Shown here in pieces: positions 61,895 to 64,000 of a DNA stretch of 64,000 nucleotides (the first letter of the stretch is position 1; every line of letters begins with the position of its first letter). The translations under genes and the position numbers were made by a program. The notes beneath the pieces are model-generated. The model had not been told where the DNA came from and made no database searches. It saw only the letters and a program-made list of their open reading frames with translations. The stretch spans positions 46,391,342 to 46,455,341 of the forward strand of contig OX104124.1 of assembly GCA_944474755.1 (NCBI GenBank). The letters run 5' to 3'. The stretch comes from Limnoperna fortunei (Eukaryota; Mollusca; Bivalvia; Mytilida; Modiolidae).

Positions 61895-62600
61895 TAATGT
61901 CAAACTCTAACGAGTACTTCTGGCAATGGTTCAAAGGAGGGTAGACCCCCCTCTTATATGATGTTAAACTCTAAGGATTACTTCTGTCAATGGTTCAAAG
62001 GAGGGTAGACCCCCCTCTTATGTGATGTTAAACTCTAAGGATTACTTCTGTCAATGGTTCAAAGGATGGTATACCCCTTCTTATATGATGTTAAACTCTA
62101 AGGATTACTTCTGGTAATTGCTCAAAGGAGGGTAGACCCCCCTCTAATATGATGTTAAACTCTAAGGATTACTTCTGTCAATGGTTCAAAGGAGGGTAGA
62201 CCCCCATCTTATATGATGTTAAACTCTAAGGATTACTTCTGGCAATTGTTCAAAGGAGGGTAGACGCCCCTCTAATATGCTGTTAAACTCTAAGGATTAC
62301 TTCTGGCAATTGTTCAAAGGAGGGTAGACCCCCCTCTTATATGATGTTAAACTCTAAGGATTACTTCTGGCAATTGTTCAAAGGAGGATATACCCCCCTT
62401 TATGTGATGTTAAACTCTAAGGATTACTTCTTGCAATTGTTCAAAGGAGGGTAGACCCCTCTTATATGATGTTCAACTCTAAGGATTACTTCTGGCAATT
62501 GTTCAAAGGAGGGTAGACCCCCTTTTTATATGATGTTAAACTCTAAGGAGTACTTCTGGCAAAGGTTCAAAGGAAGTTAGACCCCCCCCCCTCTTATATG
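61895..62600. repeat. 64-bp minisatellite, about 11 copies
   Basis: The unit is GATGTTAAACTCTAAGGATT, ACTTCTGGCAATTGTTCAAA, GGAGGGTAGACCCCCCTCTT, ATAT, with length change in the C run. It is intronic in NSUN2. Confidence 0.93.
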
Positions 62601-62695
62601 ATTTTGTTTTTATTAATAATCATTTTATATATGCTACTCAACTCAATGATACCATATGTATTGGGCTTGGAATTTGTCATCACTGTTATTTTTAG

Positions 62696-62817
62696 GTGTT
62701 TAATAAGAAGATGGAGAGATTTGACATCATAACAGAGGCTAGAGACAAAGGTTATCTACATAACGAGGTATCCATGTTCCCTCCCGATGATACAGATAGC
62801 CTTCATTTAGATCGATG
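62696..62817 (+). CDS. NSUN2: NSUN2 exon: VFNKKMERFD...MFPPDDTDSLHLDR segment
   Basis: After TTATTTTTAG it codes VFNKKMERFDIITEARDKGY and LHNEVSMFPPDDTDSLHLDR plus TG of a Cys codon, with donor GTATAT. Human: [39 protein letters not shown]. The middle is less conserved, as is usual for this part. The next exon (human RILPHHQNTGGFF) is not in the window in a usable phase. Confidence 0.9.
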
Positions 62818-62939
62818 GTATATTGTTTAGTTTTATTCTCCCTTTGTGACAAATTTCTAGTGGCATTAACTTTGAACATTTGCTCTATATAATTGTAAGC
62901 TTTAAACAATTGGACCACAAGCTAATGACTATGTAAGAG

Positions 62940-63260
62940 ATTTGGGTCTGGTCAGTTACTCAGTAACCATGCATGGTAGCTATAGGATGACAATATTTGG
63001 TATATAGGTTGCTGATGAGCAGTACCTGGCAGTCTAGTAGGTTTCTCCTGACTTTGATATCTATATCTCGGTCCAGTTACTAAGTTAAAGTTTTTGCAGC
63101 ATGATAGTTATTCTCTCTGTAACCATTCATGGTAGGATGCCAAAGTCAGTGTTTAGGCTGCTTATCAGCAAAGTTTAACCTGACCTTGGCTTCAGTTTCA
63201 TGGTCCAGTGGCTACCTTATAGTTTTTGGATCTAGTCAGTTCCTCAGTAACCATGGATGG
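62940..63260. repeat. Degenerate repeats of the 'GTCAGTTACTCAGTAACCATGG' type
   Basis: Three to four diverged units carry TCAGTAACCATGCATGGTAG-like cores. The first is shared with 14560-14690. Confidence 0.65.
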
Positions 63261-63667
63261 TAACTAGGATGACCTCAGTTGACCTTGAAATATGATTATA
63301 TAATGTTTTTATATGTTGTCAAAAGAATAATTTGTTCACTACTGATAAAGATGAAATAAAACATGAACAAGCATCAGTTATTTCTTTTTTATCCCAAATC
63401 CCAATATGAATGCAGAAACATTAAAGTTTCCCATGAATCCTGAAAAAAAACCGAAATCATCAATACACACAAAAATGTTTTTTTAACATCTACCATTTTT
63501 GGATTTAACACTTAGATAAGTTGATTCGTAAGATAGGTAGAGGCTAGAACTCTCAAGAAATCATACGCAAAATATGGTAATATATAAAGCCAAATAAGAG
63601 GTCATCTAAACATACCCACAACAAATAAGCATCTTTTGTTTCTAGCTGTTGGTATCCTGCCACATAC

Positions 63668-63805
63668 TACTTCATGTGACTGCTTCCAGCCAATAGTTTC
63701 TACCCTCTCCCTTGTCATGTGACTGCTTCCAGCCAATAGTTTCTACCCTGTCCCTTGTCATGTGACTGCTTCCAGACAATAGTTTCTACCCTCTCCCTTG
63801 TCATG
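63668..63805. repeat. Three-copy minisatellite, about 46-bp unit
   Basis: CATGTGACTGCTTCCAGCCA, ATAGTTTCTACCCTCTCCCT, TGT repeats three times almost exactly. It is followed to the window end by sequence in which I recognise nothing. Confidence 0.9.
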
Positions 63806-64000
63806 AATCTTAGTGCTGAATAGAGTTAATACAAACAAAGGAACATTAGAACATTAGTTTATGTTTCTAAAAATAGCCGGAAATGTTACATGGGTTTTGC
63901 TTATTTAAATGAGTACAGAAATTGTTTATTTTCTTGGCACAGCCAGGTTTTAATTGAAAATGAGATTATAAGCCTGACACTATTTGTTAGTTAATAGGTG

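Noticed and set aside
63640..63700. Possible next NSUN2 exon (GILPHTTS resembling human RILPHHQ)
   Set aside because: The acceptor phase is wrong for the two-base TG overhang at 62817, the similarity ends after four residues, and the sequence runs into a three-copy minisatellite.

Overview
This is eukaryotic genomic DNA, AT-rich, intron-rich and unusually dense in minisatellites and transposon remnants. The repeat types (tRNA-derived SINEs with a CAAA-type tail, long 'GCTCACCTG...' repeats, a G2E3-like HECT gene, a DDE integrase-core family) fit a bivalve mollusc. That assignment is inferred from style; no species marker was seen.

Layout. 1-1.4 kb holds the 3' end of a HECT-like E3 ligase gene (two phase-matched exons, + strand). 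1.4-18.9 kb is intergenic: SINE fragments, a decayed DDE integrase gene (- strand, 6.35-7.54 kb), a 350-bp tandem duplication, a 2-kb purine/G-rich minisatellite and several degenerate minisatellites. 18.98-24.35 kb is a non-LTR retrotransposon (- strand, APE endonuclease plus reverse transcriptase), frameshifted, with a tandemly duplicated 3' part and a SINE inserted with a 12-bp target-site duplication. 24.8-29.4 kb is a 41-bp and 34-bp minisatellite array split by a 2.83-kb DNA transposon (CACTG termini, TA duplication) that contains two exon-like segments.

35.09-62.82 kb is a + strand NSUN2 (RNA cytosine-5 methyltransferase) gene. Nine clean exons with consensus splice sites and matching phases can be read. 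The first exon(s) and the C-terminal exons are not seen.

Central finding. The 9.4-kb, roughly 170-copy, 55-bp array at 41.33-50.74 kb is built from the missing NSUN2 exon itself. The unit is 51 nt of exon (AVSMIPPLVLDVKPHHK; human AVSMIPPLLLNVRPHHK) plus the first 4 nt of its 5' splice site. It lies exactly between the exon ending ...NETES and the exon carrying SAM motif I. That motif-I exon (52757-52822) has a 1-base deletion, a stop codon and two substitutions at conserved positions. This copy of NSUN2 is therefore probably inactivated, although both catalytic cysteine motifs further downstream are intact. More minisatellites fill the later introns, one starting at the 5' splice site of the exon at 59861-59991.
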